Assembly: GCA_019694355.1 (NCBI GenBank) | Contig: JAIBCB010000002.1 | Coordinates: 1-64,000 of the forward strand | From: Pyrinomonadaceae bacterium | GTDB taxonomy: Bacteria > Acidobacteriota > Blastocatellia > Pyrinomonadales > Pyrinomonadaceae | Reading direction: 5' to 3' | Length of the DNA: 64,000 nt | In this document: positions 9,261-18,317 of the stretch, in pieces | Position numbering within the stretch: the first letter of the stretch is position 1 | Layout: every line of letters starts with the position of its first letter | Notes under the pieces: model-generated | The model's database searches: none | Told to the model about the DNA's origin: nothing | The model's input: the letters and a program-made list of their open reading frames with translations, nothing else | Made by a program: the position numbers and the translations under genes

Positions 9261-10601
9261 CTAGAGAAGGCCGCGTACCTTTACGCGAATATAAGATTCG
9301 AGAAGCTCGGTTGCAAGTGTTTGGGTCGTTACATCGAGTGCGAGGCCGCCAAGAGCTTCGACCTGCAGCAGAGCGGCACCGCGTTGGACGAGCAGTTCCT
9401 CGGCCGCGGACTGCAGGAACATCTCTTTCTCATTCTTCGGCGGCGATGAGACAGAAGCGTTCAGGTCGCGGTCGCCTATCGTTGCAACGAGCGGCAAATG
9501 TCTCGGGCGAAGAAGCGGCAAGGCTTCGAGCAGTCGGCTTGAGCTGTCCTTGTCGATCACATCGGTCAGGATCACAACGAAAGCGCGCTTCTTTGTGTTC
9601 GAGGCGATGAACTGAAAGCCTCGTGAATAAGAAGATTCGATAAGCTGCGGTTCGATATCAACAAGCGTTTCAAGGGCCGCGTCCATTTGGCCGACACCGC
9701 GTTTCGGGGGAAGATATCGGATCACGCGTCGGCCGAACACAACAATGCCGCAGTTGTCGCCCGCACGTGAACTGGCCGATACGAGCGCAAGGCTTGCGTG
9801 CAGAGCGGTCTCGAATTTTGTCTCGTTATCGATGCGTCCTGTCATCAAGCGGCCAGCGTCGAGAGCGATGATGATCGTCTGGTCGCGTTCGATCTGATGC
9901 TGAACCGATATAAGTTTCGAACGCCGAGCCGTTGCGGTCCACGAGATATTCCGCATCTCGTCACCCGCGACATAGTCGCGCAAAGACTCGAATTCGCGGC
10001 CTTCCCCACGCCGTACAGCCTTTCGCTGTATCGCGAGAAATGAACGCGCGCCGAGAGCGCGGAGTTCGATCTCACGAACCCGCCGCACATTCGGATAGAC
10101 CTTCACGCTTCGAGCGGTTCCGATCGATGCTTGACACCAAACGAGCCCAAGCCGCGAAAGGATCCGGACAGCGGTTTCGCCGAAATCATAAAGTCCGCGT
10201 CGCGGCGGCGTGACCATATAGGAATATGTGCCGACGCTGTTCGGTTCGAGTTGAAGCATTGCTTCGCGTTTCTGATCGCCAAGCTCCATTTCGGGCGGAT
10301 ACTCATCCTTGATCTTTAGAAGGAGGGTCCGGCCGCCCGAGTTAGAGGCATTAAGGATGATCTCTGTCGGGTCACCGATCGCCGGACGCCGCTCGAAATG
10401 CCGAGTTATATCGAGATCGCTCACCGCACCGCGGCTTGCGAAATAGTCCGCCAAGGCCGTCACGATGAGCGCGGCGTCGAATAAAAGGACTAGCCAGCCG
10501 ATATTCGTAAAAGCGAACGTCGCCAACAGCAGTACCACGGCCGCGATCAGCAGGGCATAGAATCTGTTGGTAAAGACGAATTTCACTTGGCCGCCGAGCA
10601 C
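9261..10601 (-). CDS. DUF58 domain protein
   Basis: 446 residues. Two hydrophobic helices at the start (about 8-48) anchor the protein. A beta-rich region follows, then the DUF58 block (GREFESLRDYVAGDEMRNI, SWTATARRSKLISVQ) and a von Willebrand A-like fold with an IIALDAGRLM strand. In many bacteria DUF58 proteins are encoded beside a MoxR AAA ATPase and take part in maturation or envelope stress; no MoxR gene is visible here. The GTG at 10601 has GGGAG just upstream and is the chosen start; a second GTG lies at 10586. It diverges from perR, with about 110 bp between them. Confidence 0.8.
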   Translation of the reverse strand: MLGGQVKFVFTNRFYALLIAAVVLLLATFAFTNIGWLVLLFDAALIVTALADYFASRGAVSDLDITRHFERRPAIGDPTEIILNASNSGGRTLLLKIKDEYPPEMELGDQKREAMLQLEPNSVGTYSYMVTPPRRGLYDFGETAVRILSRLGLVWCQASIGTARSVKVYPNVRRVREIELRALGARSFLAIQRKAVRRGEGREFESLRDYVAGDEMRNISWTATARRSKLISVQHQIERDQTIIIALDAGRLMTGRIDNETKFETALHASLALVSASSRAGDNCGIVVFGRRVIRYLPPKRGVGQMDAALETLVDIEPQLIESSYSRGFQFIASNTKKRAFVVILTDVIDKDSSSRLLEALPLLRPRHLPLVATIGDRDLNASVSSPPKNEKEMFLQSAAEELLVQRGAALLQVEALGGLALDVTTQTLATELLESYIRVKVRGLL

Positions 10602-10673
10602 GATCTCCCGATGAGGTTCGAATTGCTAGATTATAGCATCATCCACCAGGCAAAAATGCAGGTACAAGCCGAC

Positions 10674-10712
10674 TTGACAAAAATTAGAATTGGAATTATT
10701 CTAATTCAAGTT
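10674..10712 (+). promoter_or_regulatory. perR promoter with overlapping Fur/PerR-type operator
   Basis: TTGACA (10674-10679), a 17-bp spacer and TATTCT (10697-10702) form a strong sigma-70 promoter. AATTAGAAT (10682-10690) and ATTCTAATT (10698-10706) are perfect 9-bp inverted arms around a 7-bp centre and cover the spacer and -10. The AT-rich inverted form resembles Fur/PerR boxes, which points to autoregulation. The predicted start of transcription falls only about 3 nt before the ATG at 10713, so the mRNA would be leaderless or nearly so. Confidence 0.75.
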
Positions 10713-11117
10713 ATGAAGTTCTCGGCGATCAAAGAACTGGGTTTAACACGGCAGCGTGAAGTTGTGCTTGAGGTCGTGCGTGAGTCGCACGGACACTTGA
10801 CCGCAAACGATGTTTTTGTCGGAGCCAAGGCGAAGCTGGCGACCATCAGCTTTGCGACCGTGTACAACTCGCTTCGCTTTCTAAAGGAGGCCGGCCATAT
10901 TGCCGAGATTCCTTTTGGAAACGGTGCAAGCCGGTTCGATAAATTCACGCATCGCCACGATCACGCGATCTGTACGTCGTGCGGCAAGCTTGTCGATATC
11001 GAGATGGAGCTTCCTCCGGATCTCGTAAAGCGGGCCGCAAGGTCGTCGAAGTTCAAGCCCGAGACACTCGAATTCACGCTTCGTGGATTGTGTCCGGATT
11101 GTGTAAGAAAACCTTAA
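10713..11117 (+). CDS. perR: Fur-family regulator, PerR-like
   Basis: A 134-residue Fur-family repressor. The N-terminal winged helix contains LTRQREVVLEVV and the recognition region ISFATVYNSLRFL. The C-terminal part has the metal-site histidines in HRHDH (80, 82, 84) and two CxxC pairs, Cys87/Cys90 and Cys127/Cys130, for structural zinc. A peroxiredoxin gene follows after 90 bp, which favours PerR (peroxide sensing) over Fur or Zur. The frame is open back to 10587, but that would run through the promoter and operator; the ATG at 10713 is right for the family. No ribosome site precedes it, in line with a leaderless message. Confidence 0.85.
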   Translation: MKFSAIKELGLTRQREVVLEVVRESHGHLTANDVFVGAKAKLATISFATVYNSLRFLKEAGHIAEIPFGNGASRFDKFTHRHDHAICTSCGKLVDIEMELPPDLVKRAARSSKFKPETLEFTLRGLCPDCVRKP

Positions 11118-11207
11118 GAATAGGATTTTCGCATTCCCATAATGGAGCAAAAACAATAGCCGTTCATATTGGACGGCGAAGATCAGAAAAAGGAGAGAAT
11201 TAAAACA

Positions 11208-11795
11208 ATGTCAACTGCAACAGGAACCGCAACTGAGAACATCGCCACGGCACCGATCGCGAAGGTCGGCAAACCCGCACCTGACTTTAATATGCCCTCG
11301 ACAAAGAACATCGACACCTTGGCGGAGAACGTCAAGCTCGCCGATTACAAGGGCAAATGGCTCATTCTGCTTTTCTACCCGCTCGATTTCACGTTCGTTT
11401 GCCCGACCGAGCTGATCCACTTCTCGGATCGTCTGGAAGAATTCCAGGGCATCGGCGCTGAGGTCGTTGGTGTTTCGACCGATTCGGTCCATTCGCACCG
11501 CGCATGGCTCAAGACGCCGCTTGATAAGAATGGCATCGAGGGCGTGAAGTATCCGATCGCTTCGGACACGGCGGGCAAACTCGCACGCCAGTACAACATT
11601 CTTGTTGAGGAAGCGAACATCGCTCTTCGCGGACTTTTCATCATCGATCCTGAAGGTGTGCTTCAGTATTCGGTTGTCCAGAGCCTGAACATCGGCCGTT
11701 CGGTGGATGAAACGCTTCGAGTGCTGCAGGGCCTGCAGACCGGCGGACTTTGCTCGGCAGACTGGAAGCCGGGCCAGGCGAACTTGAAGGTCTAA
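11208..11795 (+). CDS. 2-Cys peroxiredoxin (AhpC/Prx1 type)
   Basis: Reduces hydrogen peroxide and organic peroxides. The 195-residue protein has the peroxidatic Cys65 in FYPLDFTFVCPTE and the resolving Cys182 in GGLCSADW, so it is a typical 2-Cys enzyme. The ribosome site AGGAG lies about 12 nt before the ATG at 11208. It is placed directly after perR and before a thioredoxin-like gene that might recycle it; no AhpF is encoded here. No second PerR box is evident in the 90-bp gap, so read-through from the perR promoter is likely. Confidence 0.93.
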   Translation: MSTATGTATENIATAPIAKVGKPAPDFNMPSTKNIDTLAENVKLADYKGKWLILLFYPLDFTFVCPTELIHFSDRLEEFQGIGAEVVGVSTDSVHSHRAWLKTPLDKNGIEGVKYPIASDTAGKLARQYNILVEEANIALRGLFIIDPEGVLQYSVVQSLNIGRSVDETLRVLQGLQTGGLCSADWKPGQANLKV

Positions 11796-11909
11796 GAGTT
11801 ATACAAGATCAGCCGCAGGTGGCCCAAAACCGATGCAGGGGATGATACAAGGAGTATTTGCATTGGAATACGGTTCATCTGCGGCTGTGAATTTTGAGGT
11901 GATCTTAAA

Positions 11910-12386
11910 ATGCCAATGAGAATCGGAGACCAGCGTCCCGCCTTTGACGGCGCGACCGACTGGCTGAATGAACTAGAGCAAACGGCCGATGAATACGTGA
12001 ACGGCCAACCCACGCTCGTCTATTTTTGGGCCACAAGCTGCGGTATCTGCAAGGACAATATGCCGAAACTGCAGGCTCTTAAAGCCAAGTATAAGGACGC
12101 GGGCCTTCGCTCGGTCGCGGTACATATGCCGCGGTACGAGGCGGACACGAACATTGAAACAGTGAAGGAAACGATCGCGGCACACTGCATCGACGATGTT
12201 TGTGCCGTGGACAACGAACATAAGCTCAAGGACGCTTTCCTCAACGAGCAAGGCTGGGTTCCGGTCTATTATCTCTTTGATGCGGAAGGCAAACTCAAGA
12301 GCCGTGCGGCCGGCGAATTCGGCATCGGTGTGCTGACCGGCGCACTCGAGAAGATGTTCCCTGAAGCGCAGGCGGTGGGAAATTAA
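11910..12386 (+). CDS. Thioredoxin-like protein with CGIC motif
   Basis: A 158-residue thioredoxin-fold protein without a signal peptide. The redox motif is Cys44-Gly-Ile-Cys47 in YFWATSCGICKDNMP. A cis-proline segment (GWVPVYYLFDAEGKL) and the closing helix follow. It resembles the TlpA/ResA branch but is probably cytoplasmic. GAGGTG at 11894-11899 is its ribosome site. The 114-bp gap before it holds AGCCGCAG and CTGCGGCT as inverted arms about 60 nt apart, which could fold the leader. It is likely a reductant or accessory factor for the upstream peroxiredoxin. Confidence 0.8.
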   Translation: MPMRIGDQRPAFDGATDWLNELEQTADEYVNGQPTLVYFWATSCGICKDNMPKLQALKAKYKDAGLRSVAVHMPRYEADTNIETVKETIAAHCIDDVCAVDNEHKLKDAFLNEQGWVPVYYLFDAEGKLKSRAAGEFGIGVLTGALEKMFPEAQAVGN

Positions 12387-12395
12387 CCTAAGGTC

Positions 12396-12433
12396 TAAGT
12401 CCAAAGTCAAAGAGCACGCAAGTCTTTGGACTT
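12396..12433. repeat. Imperfect hairpin element between convergent genes (family member 1)
   Basis: AAGTCCAAAG (12397-12406) and CTTTGGACTT (12424-12433) are perfect inverted arms around a 17-nt loop, between the convergent genes ending at 12386 and 12445. The 12-mer TAAGTCCAAAGT at 12396-12407 recurs in reverse complement at 46969-46980, inside another hairpin element. It may also help end transcription, although no T-run follows. Confidence 0.6.
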
Positions 12434-12444
12434 TGGATCTTATA

Positions 12445-12930
12445 CTAAATAAGCGGACGGCTCGTCAGAACCCAGTACAATATCAACCCGCTTGCTGTGA
12501 TCGAAGCGATCAGCAGCAAAAGCAGCGTGCCGATCAGGCCAAGGATAAAAAGATAATCGCTTCGTGTGCCCTTGCCGCGGCCTGTCGCACGCGTACGGAT
12601 AAGCTCCATATTCTTCTTGTTCGACTTCCACACAAAATCGAACGCATCGCCCAAGAACGGGATCATCCCGACAAGATAATCGATCGCAATATTCAACGCC
12701 ATCCTCAGCAGCGTGATCTTCGGCACACCGTAGCGAACGCCCGAGAACAAGATGTACATCGAGGGCAGGAACGTAAGCGTGTCGCCGACGTTCGGGATCA
12801 AGCCGATCAGGGCGTCCAGCCCGAAACGCCAACCCGTGCCGGGGATGCGAAAAAGCCCATCGAGATATCGCGAAAGATCGTCGAGGCTCTCTTCGATCTC
12901 GATCTCTCTGCGTTTCTGAATATCGTTCAT
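12445..12930 (-). CDS. DUF4112 membrane protein
   Basis: 161 residues. The conserved DUF4112 phrases are present: LDGLFRIPGTGWRFGLDALIG, LIPNVGDTLTFLPSMYI and VGMIPFLGDAFDFVWKSN. A final hydrophobic helix (LFILGLIGTLLLLLIASI) anchors the C-terminus; the shorter hydrophobic stretches before it may be re-entrant. The family has no known function. It is followed on the same strand by no close partner, and converges with the thioredoxin-like gene. Confidence 0.85.
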   Translation of the reverse strand: MNDIQKRREIEIEESLDDLSRYLDGLFRIPGTGWRFGLDALIGLIPNVGDTLTFLPSMYILFSGVRYGVPKITLLRMALNIAIDYLVGMIPFLGDAFDFVWKSNKKNMELIRTRATGRGKGTRSDYLFILGLIGTLLLLLIASITASGLILYWVLTSRPLI

Positions 12931-12961
12931 ATGCCGTCGCCGAGATTACCGCTGCGGGAAC

Positions 12962-15157
12962 CTATTTCTTCTCGACTATCTTCACGCTCAGGATCTTGTC
13001 GCCGCGAACGATGCTGTCAACAACATCCATTCCAGTGCCTTTGACGCGTCCGAATACCGTGTAGCCGCCATCTAGATGCGGCTGCGGCGAATGTGTTGCA
13101 AACCATTGCGAGCCGCCCGTATCCTTGCCGGAAAGCGCCATTCCGATCGCACCACGATCGTACGGCTGCATATTTATCTCGCAGCGGATCGACCAACCCG
13201 GGCCGCCGTTGCCATCGCCTCGCGGGTCGCCATCCTGCATTACGAAATTCGCGACAACTCGATGAACGGCGATACCATTGAAGTAGCCGTGATTCGCGAG
13301 CTTGATGAAATTATCGACCGTCAGCGGTGCGTCTTCGCCGAGAAGTTCGATCTCGAAGACGCCCTTTTCCGTCAGAATGTGCGCAACGGCCGAGCCGTTT
13401 TTGCGCGACTGTGCCCTAATATAATCTTCTCGTCGGTTCAATATCTGGCCAAGGTCGGTGCCCGTTGAGGATGAATGCAGCTGAACCTCGTCGAGGTGTT
13501 TTTCGCGCGCGTTCTTTAGAAATGTTGCGAGCTTTTCATCCTTCTCAAAGGCCTTGTCGCTCAAGAGATCAAAGCCTTTCTTTCGCACAAGATAATCCGG
13601 CGACGAAAGAGCGAGCGAGAACGTTGGGATCGCAGCCTTCTTGTCGATCTTTGCCAAAGCGTCGAGGATCGCAAGTTGTGCATCATCCTCGTGTTTGTCG
13701 GAAGAGAGTGCGGCCCCGAATGCCTTCTCGAGTGCCGTAAAGCTCTTTTCCGATTTGGGCAGATCTGCGAGTGCACTCGCTGCGGCAACTCGTATAAATA
13801 CATCCGGATTCTCAAGGAAGCCGAGCAGCTTCTCTTCGAGGCCGTCAACCTTCATCGCCGCCATTGCACCGACGGCATCCGGAAGAGCCTTCGTCATCTC
13901 GACCTTGTAGGAACCGTCGGTTCGGGAAGACAATTCGGCAATGAAGGTCATCAAGGCAGTTTTCGCGGCAGCGATGGCGGCTTCGTTCTTTGTATCAGCG
14001 ATCGAAGAGAGGCCAGAGAAATATGCGGAGGCCGCGTGGAAATCCGTGAACGCCTCTTCCGACGGTCGTTCTTGAACATAGACTTCCGGAGCAACGCGTG
14101 CGAATGCATTCTCGGTCTCGGATGATCGGTAAAGATCGAAGTCTCGCATCGAGCGTAGGAATTCGACGGCCTTTTCATCCTTAGTAGCGGCGAAGATGTT
14201 ACCAACAGCGGACGCGAGTTCGAGAAGTTCGGTGGTTTCGTTAGGCCGGCCAAGGCGGCGTGAAACAAGGCCTTTGTCGATCGCCGTCTTCAGCAAAGCA
14301 TTTGCACGTTCGACCAGCTTTTGTCCTGCCGCTTTGTCCTTGAATGAAGCGAGCGACCTCACCGCCGAGATACGTACACGGCTGTCCTTATCTTTTGCGG
14401 CAGCGGACACGAGCAGATCGGTCGCCTCTTTTGCACCTGCCGCACCAAGGGCTCTTGCGGCATTGGCTCGGGCCATCGGATCAGCTTCGTTCTTGACTAG
14501 ATCGATGAGCTTTGCATTTGCGTTCTTTGCGCGAAGCCTGGTCAATGTGTTGCCGGCATCTGTCCGAACTCGCGCATCGCTGTCGTCCAAAAACTTGGCC
14601 GCGATCGCGTCTGCACCATCGGGCCGCGTTCGTATCAAAGCCGTCAACCCAAGAAGAACGGTTTCGCGATCGCGTTGCCCGGCTTTCGCCAACTCAGCAT
14701 TCAGCGATGCCTTGATAGCGTCTTTGATCTTGGCGGCGCTGTCCGCCTTCGGGTTTGCAGCGGCGATCTTGCCGAGGGCTTCGAGCATGCGGGCCTTGAC
14801 CGCAACGGAAGTTTCCTTCGTCATCGCCGCGAGTAACGCGTCAGCGGCGTCGGTCGATTCGATCTCGCCGAGAGCGAACGCTGCATTCAGCCGGACCTTC
14901 TCGTCCTTGTCAGAAAGCAGCTTTGTGAGTGCGGGAATCGCTTCTTTCCGGCCGATGCGTCCGGCCGCGAGTGCAGCACGTGCTCGCACAGCGGCACTCT
15001 TTGACGCCAAATACCTCACAAGGTCGGCGTTGAATGATCGCGCGTCCTCGGCATACAGGATCCTGATGCCCGTTTGAAGAGGCACTTGTGCACCGGCGGC
15101 GGCCGCGAATATTGTCGTAAACAGTATCGCCGCAGAAAAGGTCGTGATCTTTTGCAT
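12962..15157 (-). CDS. Secreted HEAT-repeat protein fused to a cyclophilin-type prolyl isomerase
   Basis: 731 residues. A signal peptide (about 1-23) is followed by some 500 residues of HEAT-like helix pairs (VRARAALAAGRIGRKEAIPAL, VRLNAAFALGEIES and many more). The last ~165 residues are a cyclophilin: FEIELLGEDAPLTVDNFIKL, HRVVANFVMQDGDPRGDG and QWFATHSPQPHLDGGYTVFG. The catalytic-type Arg and the FVMQGD-like segment are present. This suggests a periplasmic folding factor with a docking solenoid. It starts 7 bp after the osmC-like gene, so they share an operon. Confidence 0.85.
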   Translation of the reverse strand: MQKITTFSAAILFTTIFAAAAGAQVPLQTGIRILYAEDARSFNADLVRYLASKSAAVRARAALAAGRIGRKEAIPALTKLLSDKDEKVRLNAAFALGEIESTDAADALLAAMTKETSVAVKARMLEALGKIAAANPKADSAAKIKDAIKASLNAELAKAGQRDRETVLLGLTALIRTRPDGADAIAAKFLDDSDARVRTDAGNTLTRLRAKNANAKLIDLVKNEADPMARANAARALGAAGAKEATDLLVSAAAKDKDSRVRISAVRSLASFKDKAAGQKLVERANALLKTAIDKGLVSRRLGRPNETTELLELASAVGNIFAATKDEKAVEFLRSMRDFDLYRSSETENAFARVAPEVYVQERPSEEAFTDFHAASAYFSGLSSIADTKNEAAIAAAKTALMTFIAELSSRTDGSYKVEMTKALPDAVGAMAAMKVDGLEEKLLGFLENPDVFIRVAAASALADLPKSEKSFTALEKAFGAALSSDKHEDDAQLAILDALAKIDKKAAIPTFSLALSSPDYLVRKKGFDLLSDKAFEKDEKLATFLKNAREKHLDEVQLHSSSTGTDLGQILNRREDYIRAQSRKNGSAVAHILTEKGVFEIELLGEDAPLTVDNFIKLANHGYFNGIAVHRVVANFVMQDGDPRGDGNGGPGWSIRCEINMQPYDRGAIGMALSGKDTGGSQWFATHSPQPHLDGGYTVFGRVKGTGMDVVDSIVRGDKILSVKIVEKK

Positions 15158-15164
15158 CTTGTTG

Positions 15165-15596
15165 CTAGTCCTTGTCGTCCTCGATGATCTCGTAGCTCGT
15201 CGTGATCGCTGCGGTCGGTTTAACTGAGGCAGCGACCGAGCAATATGTTTCGTCTGACAGCCTGATCGCGTCTTCTACCGCCTTCGCCGAAATACCGCGT
15301 CCGCGCACGATATGGGTTATATGGAACGCGGTGAATTTTCGCGGATGTTCTTCGGCGCGTGTGCCGGAGATGCGCACGTCGTAAGATGTTACGTCCTGCC
15401 GTTTCTTTGCAAGAATTGATTGAACGTCGATGGCCGTACATCCGGCAACGGCCACAAGGAGGAGCTCGATCGGCGTCGGGGCCGAGTGCCTATCTCCTTT
15501 AGAATCCATTAGTTGCGGCAGGCCGCTCGGGGTCGTACCCAAAAAATAGTCATCGCCGATGTAGCGGACGACCGCTTCAGAAGTATTCTGTGCCAT
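15165..15596 (-). CDS. OsmC/Ohr-family peroxide-reducing protein
   Basis: A 143-residue OsmC-fold protein that in this family reduces organic hydroperoxides through a Cys pair. Cys53 (VAVAGCTAID) and Cys119 (DETYCSVAAS) are both in the expected places. The size fits YhfA/OsmC-type members. It is the first gene of a pair with the HEAT-cyclophilin gene and adds to the window's oxidative-stress genes. The intergenic region to the divergent gene at 15744 is about 150 bp and should hold both promoters. Confidence 0.85.
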   Translation of the reverse strand: MAQNTSEAVVRYIGDDYFLGTTPSGLPQLMDSKGDRHSAPTPIELLLVAVAGCTAIDVQSILAKKRQDVTSYDVRISGTRAEEHPRKFTAFHITHIVRGRGISAKAVEDAIRLSDETYCSVAASVKPTAAITTSYEIIEDDKD

Positions 15597-15743
15597 AGTT
15601 CGGTAATTCTAGCATTATTTCGCAGGCGAGAGAGATTACAACTCCTGGCACGAAAAATGCTTCATAACGATCGGGCGAGAGTGTTTTATGAGCGCGTGTC
15701 GCCCAAATTCGCGTAAAATAGGCAAGAGAAAAGGTACGGCACG

Positions 15744-17363
15744 ATGAAAACTTTACGATTCCATCTAGCAGCATTTTTTGTCGCGATGATCGCGATCGCG
15801 GGCGTTACGACCGCGGACGCACAGCGACGCAGCGAACGTGAGATCCGCGATGCGGTCAGAAGCCTGGCGACAAAGGTCGATAATTTTGATTACGATCTGC
15901 GCTATCAGCTTAATTCGGCGTCGGTGAACACGACGGTCGTTTCCGAGGTCGGCCAGGACATCAGCGAGCTGAAAGATTCGATACGGGATTTTCGCAATAA
16001 TTTCGACAAGAAGCGCGAGAATCGCGACGACATTCGACCGATCGTCGATGCCGCAAAACGCGTTGAGCACTTCCTGATCGCAAATCAGCAGAACAACCGG
16101 CTGATGGACGATTGGAGCGATATCAAGGCGCAGATCGATCAGCTTGCCGCGAACTACGGCGTTACGAACAATTGGTCGGCGATCGGCAGTTCGAACGACG
16201 ATGATAACTACAACAATCCTGCAAACAATTATCCGCCGACGGGGAGTTCAGTTGTGGTCGGTCTTTCTGGTACGTATGATCTCGATCTGCAAAGAAGCGA
16301 GCGCATCGATGACATCGTCGCGCGTACTAACGCGGGTGCAAATGATCGTGAAGAATTGAAGGACAAACTCACCGCTCCGGCACAGATCGCCCTCGACATT
16401 CGCGGCAACAACGTTACGCTTGCGACCTCTAACGCGACGCCTGTTTCGTTCCTTGCGGACGGCCGCGAAACGACCGAGACCGACGCACAAGGCCGTACGA
16501 TCCGAATGCGTGCGACTCTGTCCGGCGATAAGCTCACCGTATCGAGCCTCGGCGGCGATACGGATTATACGATCACGTTCGAGACGTCGCGCAACGGCCA
16601 GGAGCTTCGAGTTCTTCGACGTATCACGACGAGCTATCTGAATCAGACGGTCTTCGCTGAAAGCGTTTACAACAAGACCGATCAGGTCGCGCGTCTCGGC
16701 ATCGACACGGGAAACTACGGCAATAACGGCGGCTATTCGGATAATGACAACAACGGTGGAAATACCGGTTACGGCAATAATCCTCCGAATACGGGAACGC
16801 CGCGAACAGGCCGTTTTATCGTACCCAACGGGACTGCGATCACGGGTGTCCTTGAGAACGACATCAACACAAAGGTGTCGCAGAATAACGATCGCTTTCG
16901 CCTGACGGTGCAGTCGCCGAATGAATTTCGCGGTGCTGTCGTCGAAGGATATATCTCGGGCGTCGGGCGTTCAGGACGCGTCAGCGGTCGGTCGAACATT
17001 ACCTTCAACTTCGAGAAGATCACGCTGCGGAACGGTGAGGTCTATGACTTTGCAGGAACGCTTTCTTCCATTCGCGACCAGAACGGCAAGGACGTAAAGG
17101 TCGATACAGAGGGTACTGCCAAGGGCGACAGTCAGACAAAAGAGAGCGTCAAACGCGGCGGCATCGGTGCCGGGATCGGTGCGGTTATCGGTGCGATCGC
17201 CGGTGGTGTGAAAGGTGCGGTGATCGGTGCGGTGATCGGCGGCGGTGCCGGTGCCGGTTCGGTCGCTATTCAGGGCCGCGATGACATACAGCTTATGAAA
17301 GGCTCGACGATCTCGGTCGTTTCATCCTCTCCGATCCAGAGAGATGCGCAGTCACCAAGATAG
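15744..17363 (+). CDS. Secreted protein with C-terminal glycine-zipper segment
   Basis: 539 residues with a signal peptide (MKTLRFHLAAFFVAMIAIAG...ADAQ). An arginine-rich helical region (20-150) and a low-complexity Asn/Gly/Tyr linker flank a beta-rich central part. A second N/G-rich linker (about 320-350) is followed by a domain starting RFIVPNGTAITGVLENDINT. Residues ~470-505 are a glycine zipper (GGIGAGIGAVIGAIAGGVKG), a membrane-inserting motif, just before an SH3-like end. It may be an outer-membrane or surface protein. No characterised family was recognised. Confidence 0.65.
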   Translation: MKTLRFHLAAFFVAMIAIAGVTTADAQRRSEREIRDAVRSLATKVDNFDYDLRYQLNSASVNTTVVSEVGQDISELKDSIRDFRNNFDKKRENRDDIRPIVDAAKRVEHFLIANQQNNRLMDDWSDIKAQIDQLAANYGVTNNWSAIGSSNDDDNYNNPANNYPPTGSSVVVGLSGTYDLDLQRSERIDDIVARTNAGANDREELKDKLTAPAQIALDIRGNNVTLATSNATPVSFLADGRETTETDAQGRTIRMRATLSGDKLTVSSLGGDTDYTITFETSRNGQELRVLRRITTSYLNQTVFAESVYNKTDQVARLGIDTGNYGNNGGYSDNDNNGGNTGYGNNPPNTGTPRTGRFIVPNGTAITGVLENDINTKVSQNNDRFRLTVQSPNEFRGAVVEGYISGVGRSGRVSGRSNITFNFEKITLRNGEVYDFAGTLSSIRDQNGKDVKVDTEGTAKGDSQTKESVKRGGIGAGIGAVIGAIAGGVKGAVIGAVIGGGAGAGSVAIQGRDDIQLMKGSTISVVSSSPIQRDAQSPR

Positions 17364-17394
17364 CGAACTTTTCAGGTCCAATCCGCAAAATAAG

Positions 17395-17433
17395 GCTGTC
17401 AGCTATCATTGAGTAGCTGGCAGCTTTTCTTTT
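17395..17433 (+). terminator. Intrinsic terminator after the glycine-zipper gene
   Basis: GCTGTCAGCTA (17395-17405) pairs with TAGCTGGCAGC (17414-17424), 11 bp with one T-G pair, around an 8-nt loop. It is followed by TTTTCTTTT. Confidence 0.88.
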
Positions 17434-17449
17434 GTGTTCTAATTCAGAA

Positions 17450-18247
17450 ATGCAGATTTCGGAAGAGATCGAATCCTATCGCGATAGAAAATGGCGTCGT
17501 GAGGACGCTTTGCGTATAGAAACTGCCGCTGCCGTTGAAGCGATGGTCGAGGATATCGGCGTTTGTCTCGGTATGACGGACGTGCGTAAACGTCTGCCAT
17601 CGGTCTATATCGCGGTCTGCGGGCGTCGTGATGCTCATATGCCGCGAAACGTGCAGAAAGATCCTGAGGCCAGCACGACCTGGGTCCTAAAAGACGAGGT
17701 CATCGCCCGCGGCCGCGTCTATTACGGCAAGATCTACAAGGGCCACTCGATGTTTCTTGCAAAGCGGATGATCCCCGTATTCAACACGCTTTGGGGCTGT
17801 TCAAAGAAAGGTGAAAGCGGCATCTTGTCAAAGAACGCGCTTGCTGTCTTGAAGGTTCTGCGAAAAGAGTTCGAACTTGCAACATCTGATCTGCGTGATG
17901 CGGCAGGTCTAACACGTCCTGATCTGACCAAAGCTCTTGATGAACTTCAAAAACGAATGAAGGTCGTTCCCGCAGAGGTCGTTTATGCTCCAAAATTCAC
18001 CTACATCTGGACCTTGAGCGAAGTTCGTTTCCCAAAAGAGATGTCGAAGAAGATGACCCGCGAAGCGGCCGTCAAGGAACTTGCTCGAATGTATCTGAAT
18101 TTATGCGGAATGACCTTGGTAGGCGAACTCGCGGGCAAGTTCGGCCTGTCGAGAAAAGAAGCCGGCAAGGCGAACCACGAGCTCGTTGACGAAGGGTTTG
18201 CCGAACGAGTTGAGAAAGGCGTCTATCGTCTCGCACGCCTGAAGTAG
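17450..18247 (+). CDS. AlkZ-related winged-helix protein (YcaQ-like)
   Basis: 265 residues. The central and C-terminal parts contain at least two winged-helix-like units (LSKNALAVLKVLRKEFELAT.. DLRDAAGLTRPDLTKALDELQ; later VGELAGKFGLSRKEAGKANHELVDEGF). This is the order seen in AlkZ-related proteins, relatives of DNA glycosylases that act on alkylated or crosslinked DNA. The family assignment rests on pattern memory and no catalytic QxQ-type motif was identified, so an ordinary DNA-binding role is possible. The frame opens with a TTG at 17432 inside the terminator's T-run; the ATG at 17450 is used. Confidence 0.5.
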   Translation: MQISEEIESYRDRKWRREDALRIETAAAVEAMVEDIGVCLGMTDVRKRLPSVYIAVCGRRDAHMPRNVQKDPEASTTWVLKDEVIARGRVYYGKIYKGHSMFLAKRMIPVFNTLWGCSKKGESGILSKNALAVLKVLRKEFELATSDLRDAAGLTRPDLTKALDELQKRMKVVPAEVVYAPKFTYIWTLSEVRFPKEMSKKMTREAAVKELARMYLNLCGMTLVGELAGKFGLSRKEAGKANHELVDEGFAERVEKGVYRLARLK

Positions 18248-18317
18248 AAACGCTCAAATTTGTGGTGAAACAACCAATCTCGATCTCGCTCATCTAAGCC
18301 TTTGTAAGGAATAGATT

